A DNA stretch of 64,000 bases from Narthecium ossifragum (lineage: Eukaryota; Streptophyta; Magnoliopsida; Dioscoreales; Nartheciaceae). The stretch is taken from positions 20,941,288 through 21,005,287 of the forward strand of contig OY986969.1 of NCBI GenBank assembly GCA_963920575.1, written 5' to 3'. Below the pieces are notes generated by a model. It saw only the letters and a program-made list of their open reading frames with translations. It was not told the DNA's origin and did not search any database. Made by a program: the position numbers and the translations under genes. Positions 30,751-41,532 of this stretch are shown here, in pieces (position 1 is the first letter of the stretch; each line of letters opens with the position of its first letter).

Positions 30751-33440
30751 GTGGCGTCCGGGGCAAAAACGTCTTTTCGAGGCTCGATTGGGGTTTTAAT
30801 CCCTATGTTTGTGGGATTGTGTCACTTTGCATTTCTATTCGTTGCATTCTTTCCCAGTCTTCTCGAATCTCCCTTTACTATGCAACCTTCGACGATCACC
30901 ATGTCTGGTTCCGAGAACCCAGTGTCCTCCCCTCTAAAAGACAAGGTGCCTTCGTACCTCGACTTTACGCGTTCTTCAGCCAATCTTTTTGATAAATTCT
31001 TGGACAAAGAAGAGGATGTCACCCTCATTCCCAACGTCTTCTTCGAGCAGAAGGACTTGGTTGATCGGAAATACTATGGGTTGGGCCCGAATCTCATGAT
31101 CCCGTCTTCGAGGGTTTTGTATAGACTGACCGCCTTCTATCCGTCTACCTCGAGATCTCCCTTGTTTTGTCTACCTGACCCACTCTCATCACTAGATCAA
31201 TGGGTTCATGGGTGAATCGAAAAGGGATGGCCCGCCTCTAATAAGGACTTCAAGGAATAGGTCGGGAGAGTGATGCCTGACCCGAAGGGCAGCGTCAAGT
31301 GAGGGCAATGCAACTCGAAGATCTCATCCGTCTCCCCTGTTAGCCCGACGACGGCCCGTTGCTGTTGTCTCTCCTTTGCTTCTGGAGCATAGAATACAAT
31401 TGTTTTTTGCTTCCGGACGGGTCACTTTCTATCACCTTGGCCGATGTCTGTTTCTTGACGAACACCTCTGTCTCCGGTGATGATTGTTTGAGGCTTTTGA
31501 GGAAAAAGACTTCACGTGGTGGTCTGGCTCGTCCTTTCGATTATCCAAATGCTTGCAGTGCCTACTCCCAATACTGCAAGGATGAGAAAAGGGGGTCGGA
31601 TGCAATGACCCCCCGGGAGTTGATCGCCCTTTTCAACTATTGGTTGAATAGGTTTGTTGCCTGTAATCATTCCACCAAGATGACGAAGTCCTGACTGCCA
31701 TTGGCCGAGTATCTCACCACGTCGAGCAGGCCGGTAGCTTTTGCCCCCCTCCTCCTTGGTCTGGCATACCGATGCTTAGGGGAAGCATTCTGGCATCATT
31801 TCAAGAGGGGCTACTCTGGTCCCCTGTGGTTGGTAGTGATCTGGGCCCATGCTTATTTCCCGGGTCAGTCGAGTTTGAGACCAGATGCGAAGGACTTTCT
31901 GTTTGTTCTCTCCGTTCAAGGTTTCCTGGGGCAGTCCCTTGCTTCTAGGGCTCAGTCTCCGACTATTACTTTTGCCGTCATTTTTGAAGGGGTTTCAAAG
32001 CCCGACCCTCGGCATAGGTGGATGGCGTGGGACGTCGTCGGCTTCCGACATACCGATCGGCTTTGAGACGTATGTCCCAACCTGGATTTTTGGAGGGATG
32101 TGTTCATCCATAGGGATTTTTGTTGTGTTAGATACTGACTTGTATCTAAAGCCATACTCTCCGAGTCTGCTTGCCCGGCAGTTCGGGTTCACCCAGCTCC
32201 TACCAATTCCATTTTTTATGAAATAGTGGCGCATGTCCGACCGACGCAAGGTCTCGGAGGTTGATGCAGTTGAAGCTCATCAATGGTTCCTAGTGAGCAT
32301 TCGGGAGGTCAGCTGCCATGATGACATCGAGCGATGAGCCCAATGTTCCGAGACGTTTGTGCAATGGTGGGAACCATTCAGTGCTTGTCTCAAGGCATCG
32401 ACTCGTGGGCTAATTCCTCGTCTGGTGGCATTGTACTTGGGCCCAGGGGTTCACAGTAAATCTATTACCCGATCCATGTTTCTACTGCTTTGTGTTGATT
32501 GATTTAGTTACCCTGTATCAGGGTCTCGAACGGATGATAGTGATGATGAGGGTGATGAGCCTCATCCGTCCAGAGAGGATAAAGGGAAAGCGCGTAGGGG
32601 TTAGTTCTCCTTCCCTTTGCCTTTTATGCTCGACTTCTAAGCTCATTTGTCTCCTTTTGATCTCTTGATTTCGGCTTCTGAGCTCTCTTGTCTCATCTGA
32701 TTCCCTTGACTTCAGCTCTGAAGCGGAAGATGGATGGTGATGACGACGATGATGATGATGAGGGTGAGGAGTCTCATCCGCCCAGAGAAGGGGAAAGGGA
32801 AAGCTCCTAAGGGTTAGTTTTTGTCTTTTATGCTTGGCTTTTGAGTTCATTTGTCTCCTTGGACTCCCTTAATTTCATGTGCGAAGCGGAAGAAGGATGA
32901 CGACGATGGCAGTGATGATGATGACCACCAACCGATTCGGACTCGGATAAAGTCCCTCGTCAAAGCTTCATTGGGTGAGGCCCAACCCCAAAGGCGAGTT
33001 CCTGATGTTGGTTCTCAGCATGTTCTGTCACCGCCCCTCGAGAGGAGGTTGGCCAGCTAGTGGAGGTTTCAAAGGCTGTTGCACTCGAGCAGAGGTATGA
33101 TGACCAGCCGCTCCACCCGAAACGGAGGCGACTTGTCATGGCCTCTTTGATTGAGAGCCAATCTCAGGAGGAAGTTCCTGTGTCTGAGCCAGGGCCAACA
33201 ACTGAGTTTGTTCCTCAGTTAGAAGTGAACCTGCCGGTGGAAGCTCCGGGAGTTTCTATCAAGACCGACCCTCTTGTGTCCATCCCTTCGGTAGAAGTCG
33301 GCATGCCCATGGCCGCTCCGAGGGTCCCTGCAATCGAGCCTGAGCTAGTGTTGGCTCTTCTGGAGGGAATCGTTTAGCAAGTAGAGACCTCACGGGCTAT
33401 TGAAGTCGAGACCCCGTCTAGTCCTGTGTCCACACCTCCG
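30751..33440 (+). pseudogene. Antisense plant-mobile-domain (PMD) ORF of element D
   Basis: It is on the strand opposite to gag-pol, between pol and the 3' LTR. Open pieces at 30751-31215, 31359-31694 and 31701-32066 read as one domain: FWSIEYNCFLLPDGSLSITL, ADVCFLTNTSVSGDD, ELIALFNYWLNRFV, then LPLAEYLTTSSRPVAFAPLL and GPLWLVVIWAHAYFPG. This matches, from memory, the plant mobile domain found in some gypsy and Mutator elements and in MAIN-type nuclear proteins. A TGA near 31692 and frameshifts break it. The downstream part (32500-33377) is acidic and basic (KRKKDDDDGSDDDD) with EVP/PSVEV repeats. Antisense ORFs are known in Tat-lineage elements; their role is unknown. It joins truncated RT at about 33450. 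Confidence 0.75.
32535..32870. repeat. About 213-bp tandem duplication in the antisense ORF
   Basis: GATGATGAGGGTGATGAGCC then TCATCCGTCCAGAGA (from 32541) recurs as GATGAGGGTGAGGAGTCTCA then TCCGCCCAGAGA (from 32754). Each is followed by AAAGGGAAAGC, GGTTAGTT and TTTTATGCT. The copies differ by small changes. Confidence 0.8.
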
Positions 33441-33455
33441 GAGGAGATTGTGTCG

Positions 33456-35275
33456 CTAGTAAAAAATGGCCCTTTCTTGACCGTCCTCATTGTCCTGGGC
33501 TAACAAACACCCAATTAAATCCCTTGTCGACGCGAGGCATAGCTTTAGAGGAGCTCCTGGTCGAGGTGGTACTAGTACCGGAGGTTTCATGAGATATCGT
33601 TTGATTTTGTCGAAGGCCTCTTGGTGTTTTTCGTCCCATTGAAATTCTTGACCTTGGTGTAGTATTAGCAGGTTCGAGAAAGCTTTGGTCTTCCCTGCGG
33701 CATTCGAGATGAAGTGTCGCAAGAAGTTGAGATTGCCTAGGAAGCTTTGAAGCTCTAGCTTGTTCTTGGGTGGCTGAGTCTCAATGATCGTCTTTGCTTT
33801 GTTCTGGCTGATCTCAATGCCTCGACTGTGTATGAGGAAGCCGAGGAAGTTTCCTGCGGCTACTCCGAAGGCGCATTTCAGTGGGTTCAGTTTTAGTTGA
33901 TGAGAACTCATTCTTTGGAATGCGACTCGGAGCGCCTCTAGGCGATCCTCGGATCGTTCTGACTTCACCAAGATGTCGTCAATATAGACCTCGAGCGACT
34001 TCCTAATCAGGTCATGGAAGATGGCATTCATTGCCCTCTAGTACGTGGCGCCGACATTCTTTAAGTCTGAAGGGCATCACCACATACTCGAAAGTCCCGA
34101 TGGCCCCAGGACAAGTGAAGGCCATTTTATGAACGTCCTCATATGCTACATGGATTTGGTTGTACCCGGACTACCCGTCCATTAGAGAAATCAATTCATT
34201 CCCTGCGGCGGCATCGACTAGGAGATCAACTATCGGTATTGGGTACTCATCTTTGAGTGTAGCCATGTTAAGGCTTCTGTAGTCGATACACACCCTTATC
34301 TTCCTGTTCTTCTTAATGACGGGCACTATGTTGGATATCCACTCGATGTATCGAGCGGTCCTAATGAAATTAGCCCGTAGTAGGCGTTCAACTTCTTCTT
34401 TTATCTTGGGTATTTTCTCGGGTGCTAACCTTCCATGAGCTTGTTTCACCGGTTTGTATTCGGGTTTGATTGGAAGTCTATGTTCGACTAGATAGCGACT
34501 AAGACCGGGCATCTCATCATAGTCCCATGCAAAGCAATTTTTCAACTCATGTAAGAGATTCAAGAAAGTCTTCTTCATTTCACAATCCAGTGCTCTATTT
34601 ACATAAGTAACCCGAGGGGCCTCAGATGTTCCGAGATTAACCTCCTTGAGCTCGTCCGGAGACGTTACATCAGGGAAAGCAGAAAAACCTAGGTCGGATG
34701 AGACCAACTTAGTGAGTACATGATGGTCGGCACTCGAAGGTGTGATTTTAGGGAAAGCAGGGAACTTATATACATCGACTAGCCTAAGCTGTCGCTCGAT
34801 GTCTTCGGGCGTCTCCTCGGACTCGGGAGCTTCTCTCGCGTCGGGGTCCGGCTCTGAGGAGTCGAATCCTATACCCCTTGCTCGCGTCGACTCCAAATCC
34901 GTGAGGTTGTTCACTCCCGAGCCTTGCTCGATGAGGTGGGTCTCGAACCTCAAGATGGCTGCTCTCGCGACCTTGGTGCCCTCCGCTGAAGGTTATGACC
35001 CTAGGCCTTCCTAATGGGGTTTTGCCCCTTGTGGGCGAGGTTTGGATATCCTCGAGTCCGTCCCTTGGCAGAAAGGGACTATTCGTGGGACACCGATGAT
35101 TTATCTCCGCCGACCCTTGATTGTTTCACGTTAGGGTCCTTGGAGATGGCACCTTGCTTGAGATGCTCCCATGCCATCGCCATGTCCTCCGTGTCGAGAT
35201 CCTCTAGCGCCCTCGATACATCTCCACGGGGCCGGAGTTCTCCACGACCTCAATGTAGTTGGAGTGGACCATGAG
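33456..35275 (-). pseudogene. Element D reverse transcriptase (part 2 of pol)
   Basis: On the minus strand, 35275-34960 is the protease-RT linker. 34953-34171 encodes the linker end and RT fingers (NCFAWDYDEMPGL, PIKPEYKPVKQ, IRVCIDYRSLNMATLKDEYP). 34031-33456 encodes the palm and thumb (YIDDILVKSE with catalytic IDD, LKLNPLKCAFGV, LQSFLGNLNFLRHFI) and the first RNase H residues (CLLAQD). Breaks include a TAG at 34171-34173 inside the conserved DG*SGYNQ motif, where Tyr is normal, and frameshifts at 34031-34170. After ERAIFY at 33456 the rest of RNase H and integrase are deleted and the antisense ORF begins. Confidence 0.92.
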
Positions 35276-37495
35276 TGTCGCGCCCTGACTCGCAGAGCGC
35301 ACCCGGGCCGGGACACGAGGGGGGAAAGAAACGAACACCACAACCACTAGCCTCAACTGGCGGAAATAGTTGAGACTAAGGCCCAGCTGGCGGAAACAGC
35401 TGGACAACATAGAGAAAGAGCGGAAGCAAGCTACTAAACCACAGCTATTAACATTTATTACAAAACGGTAATAAAAGAGTTAACAGAGTTTAGTACAAAA
35501 GCCACAAGGGATCACAGTCCCCAAACAGAAGCCGCATCACCCACCGGGGTCTCCGCGAACGCACACACGAACCCATCCTGACCCTCAGACATGGTCAGGA
35601 TCCGGCCCGCTGCCACGAGACTGCCGACGGGGAAGCACAGGAGGAGAACGGGGACCCGCACCTGCAAACAAACACAGTCCAGGTAGGCATGAGCAACAGC
35701 TCAGCAGGGTCCTACTCTACAACTCCCACACACCAAAGGGTAAAGCAACCGGACACACTCTAATGCCAAGTACCGAGGCTTGCCAAGGATCCCACAATCC
35801 CATCAATAACCCGAAGGGTTCCTGTCCTAGGTGCGTATCTCCGATAACGCCACTGCTCAGGGGTGGGCAACTCCGACATTCCCTGACACAGGGTGGACAC
35901 GACGCAACCAGTAGGACCCCCTTCTCCAAGCGGGATCTCCGCACTTGGCGGAACAACCAAAGTTAAGACTACCATCACTCGGTACTCTAAGCAGCAGAGT
36001 CAACACCCATCCAACCTATCCTAGCATGTCTAATGCACAGGAAAAAGGGCAGGATAAGTATGATAAAGCTGTAAACAAACAACACAGCAAGGGCACACCT
36101 TCGGCCCATTTATACTAAACACTCCCGATGATCATGACTCCCTCGGTTCACCACAAAGCGGTAAGGGCATACCGTCAGCCCATTTAATCTATACACCCGA
36201 GAGGCATCACCCTCCCAGTTCAACCACAAAGCGATAAGCATTCATGCAATACTCATTACCTGATAAACCCCGAGGGCAAAACCGTAAAAGCCACTTACAT
36301 GCGAAGCCCCGCGGGCAAAACCCTTGAAAAACCCTCTCTGCTACTGAAGGATCGATCCTCACCTAGGGAAGGATCGATCATCCAAGTAACAGCGAGCTTC
36401 CCTCACTGTCGAACCAAAGAAGATCGATCATTCCTCCCAGGAAGATCGATCCTTTTGGTGACAGAGGGCACCCTTCCAGTCGCACCAAGGATAATCGATC
36501 CTTCCTTCCAGGAAGATCGATCATTCTCGGGACGAAGGGCAACCAAGCTAACCCAGGCCCCATGATCGATCTCCTCCCATAAGAAGATCGATCATGTGCT
36601 GGGCACTGCGGGCCAACACCAGAGGACAGATCCTTCTTCCCAGAAGGATCGATCACCTAAAGATGGGTTCCGGCGTGCTTCCGGCCGGAGAACCGCCGGA
36701 AAACACAACCAAGCCTCACCAAACTTGGTGAGCTGGTAGATCTGAGTACAACGAGGCTACTCAAGGCCTCAAAACCGGGAAAGAACAACTCCACAAGGAG
36801 ATCTAAGCAAAACAAAACCCGGATACAAAACCCTCAAACAGCCGGAGTTTAGAAGAAGACCCTACCTCCTCAGAGCAGCTTCGATCCACGAAGACTAGCC
36901 ACGGATCTTCCTCGCCTCGCCACGAACCCAACGAGCCTTCAAGCTCCAGGAGAGGTGGCCGGAGGAGGAAGAACGGAGGAGAGAAAGGAGCGGTCGGAAC
37001 AGGGGAAGAAGCAGAGCATTCGCGGGAAAGAAGAAGAAGAGGGGAAGAAAGGAGGGGGAGGGGAAGGAAGTAAGGCCGGGGAAAGCCGGAGAAACCGCGG
37101 GAAAGGCAAAGGAGGGGAGCAAAAGTCTCCCCTCCCCTGACAGGGGAAGCGACGGCCACCGCGGTGGCCGTCCTTCGAAAGCCACCGACAAAGACTTCCA
37201 GGCACACGTAGGATCGATCATCCTTGCATGCATGATCGATCCTGCTAGCAACAGGATCGATCTTCACCCCAAGGTGATCGATCTTCTGTGCCCTGAAAGG
37301 CAAACTTGGGCTGGGACCCAGGCCCAAGCCCAGAACCCCCAACCTCGGGTCCACCTAACCTTTCTAAACAGACACAAGTACCAAACAAGGTCTGTGTGTG
37401 CACACCCCGTGTAAAACGACCGCCAAGGCGCAATCTCCCAAAATTGCCCTTGGGGTAAACAACAAGCCGAAGGGATGGAGGGACGGGTCCTCACA
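35276..37495 (-). repeat. Solo LTR of family C (copy 2) in element D pol
   Basis: Plus strand TGTCGCGCCCTGACTC ... GACGGGTCCTCACA, 2220 bp, with a perfect ATGAG duplication (35271-35275, 37496-37500). It interrupts D between protease and RT. It matches copy 1 (7456-7701 plus 14608-16773). GATCGATC clusters lie at 36340-36660 and 37207-37290. A TAGAGTAGGACCCTGCTGAGC-type block is at about 35698-35720. The GC-rich stretch GGCCACCGCGGTGGCC (37154) is a perfect palindrome. Confidence 0.95.
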
Positions 37496-37500
37496 ATGAG

Positions 37501-38060
37501 TGATTGTCAATCTGCATGCACAATTTCCAGATGGTTTTTATTCCATAGTATCAGTAGCTGATGTAGCGATGATGGGACGCATGTGTTGGCGTGGAGCCAG
37601 TCACGTCCGAGCAGAGCATTGTACCTTGCCTTAGTATCGACTACGAAGAAAGCAATAGTGGACACTGCTCCTCCGACCATGACTTTCATGGGGAGGACCC
37701 CGATGACCATGGTCGATCGACCTGTAAAGTTGATGATCGTTGTTTCCGTGGGAAATAGGTCGGGGGGTGTCTTCCCCAGACGCGTCAGCATAGCCTCGGG
37801 TAGTAGGCTGATGACTGAGTCATTGTCAATTAAGACTCGGGGCACTACGACTCCATCGAGTCTAGCTCTAACATAAAGAGCTTTCAAGTGTTCCCTATCT
37901 GTTTCTTTGGGTTTCTTAAGCAAGAAATCGAAGGGATTTGGGGTGAATTGCATACCGGCTTTGGGAGCAACGATGTCGTCGGCTCTGAGGTCGACATTAG
38001 CGAGCTTTTGATCCGGGACGTCATCTGAGACCATGATCTGTCCCACGGACTCTGTATCCT
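37501..38060 (-). pseudogene. Element D aspartic protease
   Basis: A minus-strand frame of 179 residues. It contains VRARLDGVVVPRVLIDNDSV, where the catalytic D is present but the following residues read NDS rather than the usual NGS, and later LLGRDWLHANTCVPSSLHQL, the second conserved protease block. A TGA follows at 37507-37509, just before the ATGAG target site of the solo LTR. It would have cut the polyprotein. Confidence 0.85.
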
Positions 38061-41000
38061 CGACGTCTCCTTCCAGGCGATCGACTTGTACTCACTTGTT
38101 AGAGAAGACAGCCAGCAGAGTGACTATCATGTTGCAATCGGCTATCTGGCAGTTAAATTCGCCAATGCGTATGGAGTTGGGTCTCGGATGAACCTTTTCC
38201 GGTGACATGTCTCGAAATTCTGAGCGCGATGAGGACTCTGCATCGTTGAATTTCGTCTCCCAATCTTTCTCCAGTAGACATTTGAGAACGAAGGAGGAAA
38301 CACCGAGGGGAGGTGATGTAGTAGCCCTGGGAGAGCTCGACCCTCTTCTTCATCGCGCGACACTGGCTCCGGAACACCCTCGCTGGTTGTTGTCGTGCAA
38401 CCTCCCTTGGGTTGACGATCGGTCGAGCCATATCTCTTGTTGGTTGTGGTTGGCGAGCAGTCGTCTATTTCCTGGATGGGTATGCCTCTGGGAGTGGAAG
38501 TTAACTGGATTCACGGGAACAGGGACCTTGACCAGCCTGATCTCTGAGGCCCTTTGGAAGACCGGGTCATCGTCGAGTTCCTCATTGATATGATCATGTT
38601 GTACCACTCTCTGGTTCACGAGCTTGATGTGGAGAAGCATCGAACAGTGTGGGCACATATCATCTCACAGGGCCTCGAGGTCATACTCTAATAATCCCAT
38701 GAATGGTGCCTGCTTGGTCGAAGGTGGGAACACTTCCTGGGGCATGTCGAGGATAGCATGAGAGCGATCCCATACGGGAATCGGGCGAGGGACCTTTGGC
38801 TGCTTGACCGCTGGCTTCGAGGTCGACTTTGGGAGGATGTGCCCTGTTTTGGTGATGCGCAGGGCGCGACTCTGCTCGTTGGTGAGAGTTAGCTTCTGTT
38901 CCGCGGTTATCTGTTCGACGAAGTTGTGGAACGAGTGACAGGAGTCAGTGGTGTGGCTGTCAGATAAGTGCCACATGCATTTGCCCCTATAAACTTCCTC
39001 AGAGAAGTACGGGGCGAGGAGCCATTTAGCCATCAAGAGTTGTTTGAATAACTCGTTGGCTACCTACCAGTAGCGTGCGCTGCGGGATGCGATCTGCACT
39101 GCCTGCAAATTTGAAACCAAGTTAGGTACTTTGATCACGTTAGTTTCAACATAAGATGCGCTGAAAGGATGATTGTTGACTTTGGTTTTAGGAGGTGTAT
39201 CGGCGAACTTGAGATCGCCGGCTTCGATCCTATTTTGGATTGTATTGCGGAAGACCACACAATTGTTGGTGGAGTGGGTTAACACCCCATGCCATTTGCA
39301 GAATTCCTTCCCCTTCAATTTCTCTGGGTCTGGAATCCGATGTCAGAGCTTGATGCGTTTGTTAGCCTACAACCAATCAAAGATCTTGTCGACTTCGGTT
39401 ATATCAAAAGAGTACTTATGCGTTTCTCCTTGCATTGACTTAGGGGCCTCAACATTAAGTCAGGTTAATGGCTCACATGTCAATGGATTGCCTTTTTATG
39501 AACTCGACATGGTCGACCTCCGGGCTGTTGAGCTTATGGTGGTAGGTACCATGTGAGGATCTCCTCCGAGAGGATTCTTCTCGGAGCATCTGCTCACATC
39601 TCGAGGCCCTCTCGGAAAGATCGAAGTGGTCATTAAACACCATCCCCTCGAACTTCTTCCAAAGCTCAAAGTCGAGCCCATCCTGAGCCAATTTGACGAA
39701 CTCGGACTCGAGGAGGGGAGTCTTGCATCTGATTTTAGCTCGACGGAAGCGAGAGATGAACTACTCCGCCATTTCCCCAGAATTTTGTCGAATCCGTGCG
39801 AGATCCGCCATGGAGATCCCAGGGTCAGTCTTCGAGAAATAAGCTTGGAACTAGTTTTGCAAATCATCCCAGGTGAAGATGGAATTCCGGGGAAGTATAC
39901 CAGGTGAAGGCCGACCCGGTGAGGGACGTGTGGAAGATCCAGAGCTTGAGGAAATCGTTATCCGCATACTCGTGACATTGGCAAGTGAACCTTGCCAAAT
40001 GTTCCAGGGTCGACATGCCATTGTCCACTGAGAAGAAGGTGAGCTCCGGCATCCTAAAGTTGTGAGGGTAAGGATATTCCCTATTGATGTACTCCGGATA
40101 TGGCTTCCGGAGTGTGGGTCGATCAACTCGAGGGATTCTGAGTCCATACATTTGCTCGACTACTTGAGCAATGTAATCTACCTTGAGTCGAGGGGGTTCG
40201 AGTTCGTGTCCGGGCCTCTCGAAGTTAGGACGTTGTGGTCTCGGAGGCGGACCCCTCCAATCTTCGTTGCCCCAGTTATGATATTGGGGATTTTGAGTCC
40301 ATACATTTACTCGACTACTTGAGCAATGTAATATGTCTTGAGTCGAGGGGATTTGAGCTCGTGTCCATGCCTCTCGAAGTTAGGACGTTGTGGTCTCGGA
40401 GGCGGACCCCTCTAATCTTTGTTGCCCCAGTTATGATATTGAGGTTGCTCGGGCTGGCCTCGAGTGTAATATGGTCCAGATTGACCTCTGGGTGGGACTT
40501 GTTGTCCCCCAGCGTGTGCTAATTGATCGGGTGGCACTCCTGGTTGCCCCCCATGTCCGGCGAGATAGGTGGCTTGATAGGGGTAACTCCCAGTGTAGCC
40601 TGCCTGGCTACTCTGCCCCCTAGGGTAACCCATCTAGTCTTGTGCCCCCCCGAGGTGACTTGGTGGGCCCTGCTGTCCACTTGGGATTCCCATCGGACCG
40701 AGTTGCTTTGGGGGGTAATCAGCCGGAGGGTCTGGGCTCTCCTCATAAGCTCGAGTCACCACACTGTATGGTGCGAGCGCCCACAGTCCTCTGACATTTA
40801 CGGCAGGTGGATTCGACCCCCCTGGATCTACATACCCTTTAGGTGAGACGTTCGAGGTTGGGTTCGGATACCCCAGAGGTAGGGGTTGGTTGCTCGAACT
40901 CGATATGTCGGATCCTCGAGGGATGCCCCGTGTACCATTTAGAAGTACAACCATGGGTCCGGCCCTGAGTGCTTCACCATGAAGCTTCCGATTGAGCTCG

Positions 41001-41500
41001 GTATGCCTGTCGAGGATAGGTTCTAATCTGACAACTACTTCCTTGGCTACTTGTTTGGCTAGGGGAGTAGTGGTTTCAGATAGGACATGGATTACTTCCT
41101 GAATTATCCTGTTGGCTTGGAGTTGGGTTCTGTCCATCATGAAGATTCCCATATCGGAGATGGTTTGATTGATTTGTTTCGAGGAATGTTTCTGGGACCC
41201 TATAGCCTTGTCTATCTCTTTCGTGACCTCTTGTATACCTTGGGACACCAACTCTTGAGCGTCCGATCAGGCTGCTTGATATTTGGATTCTATGGTTGTC
41301 GAGAGGGTGTTGAGTGCTCGGTCTAGCTTCATGAATGCCTCTCTGAGTCCATCTATAGCCTTCCATAGGTTGGTATCGGCCTCTTGACTCTGAGTTCGCC
41401 GCGAGCCATCGTCAGGCACATCAGTCGTTGGGGATGAACCCAGAGGGTTCTTGTCAGGATGTTGATCATTTGGATCGACAAGGGTAGACATAAGTGTCAT
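38061..41500 (-). pseudogene. Element D gag
   Basis: The likely start is the ATG at 41500 (MTLMSTLVDPN). The N-terminal part is polar with a short amphipathic stretch (KAIDGLREAFMKLDRALNTL). A P/G/Q-rich region (40420-40970) follows, then the gag core (FRMPELTFFSVDNG, LEHLARFTCQCHEYADNDFL, SLTGSAFTWYTS) at 40151-39864 and its continuation (LDFELWKKFEGMVFNDHFDL) to 39473. Two Cys/His clusters follow: FCKWHGVLTHSTNNC (39300-39260) and CMWHLSDSHTTDSC (38975-38935). At least five stops or frameshifts separate the pieces. A 155-bp tandem duplication (40141-40450) disrupts the N-terminal region. Confidence 0.85.
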
Positions 41501-41503
41501 TTT

Positions 41504-41532
41504 TGGCCTCCTACTGTGGTCACCAAAAAGCA
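41504..41532 (-). other. Primer binding site of element D
   Basis: Minus strand, directly after the 5' LTR end: TTTTTGGTGACCACAGTAGG. TGGTGACCACAGTAG would be the tRNA-complementary part. I cannot name the tRNA with confidence. Confidence 0.55.

Noticed and set aside
36803..37354. Minus-strand 183-residue frame in LTR C copy 2
   Set aside because: It is low-complexity Pro/Ser/Leu sequence inside an LTR. Copy 1 has indels that shift the frame, so it is not under protein selection.
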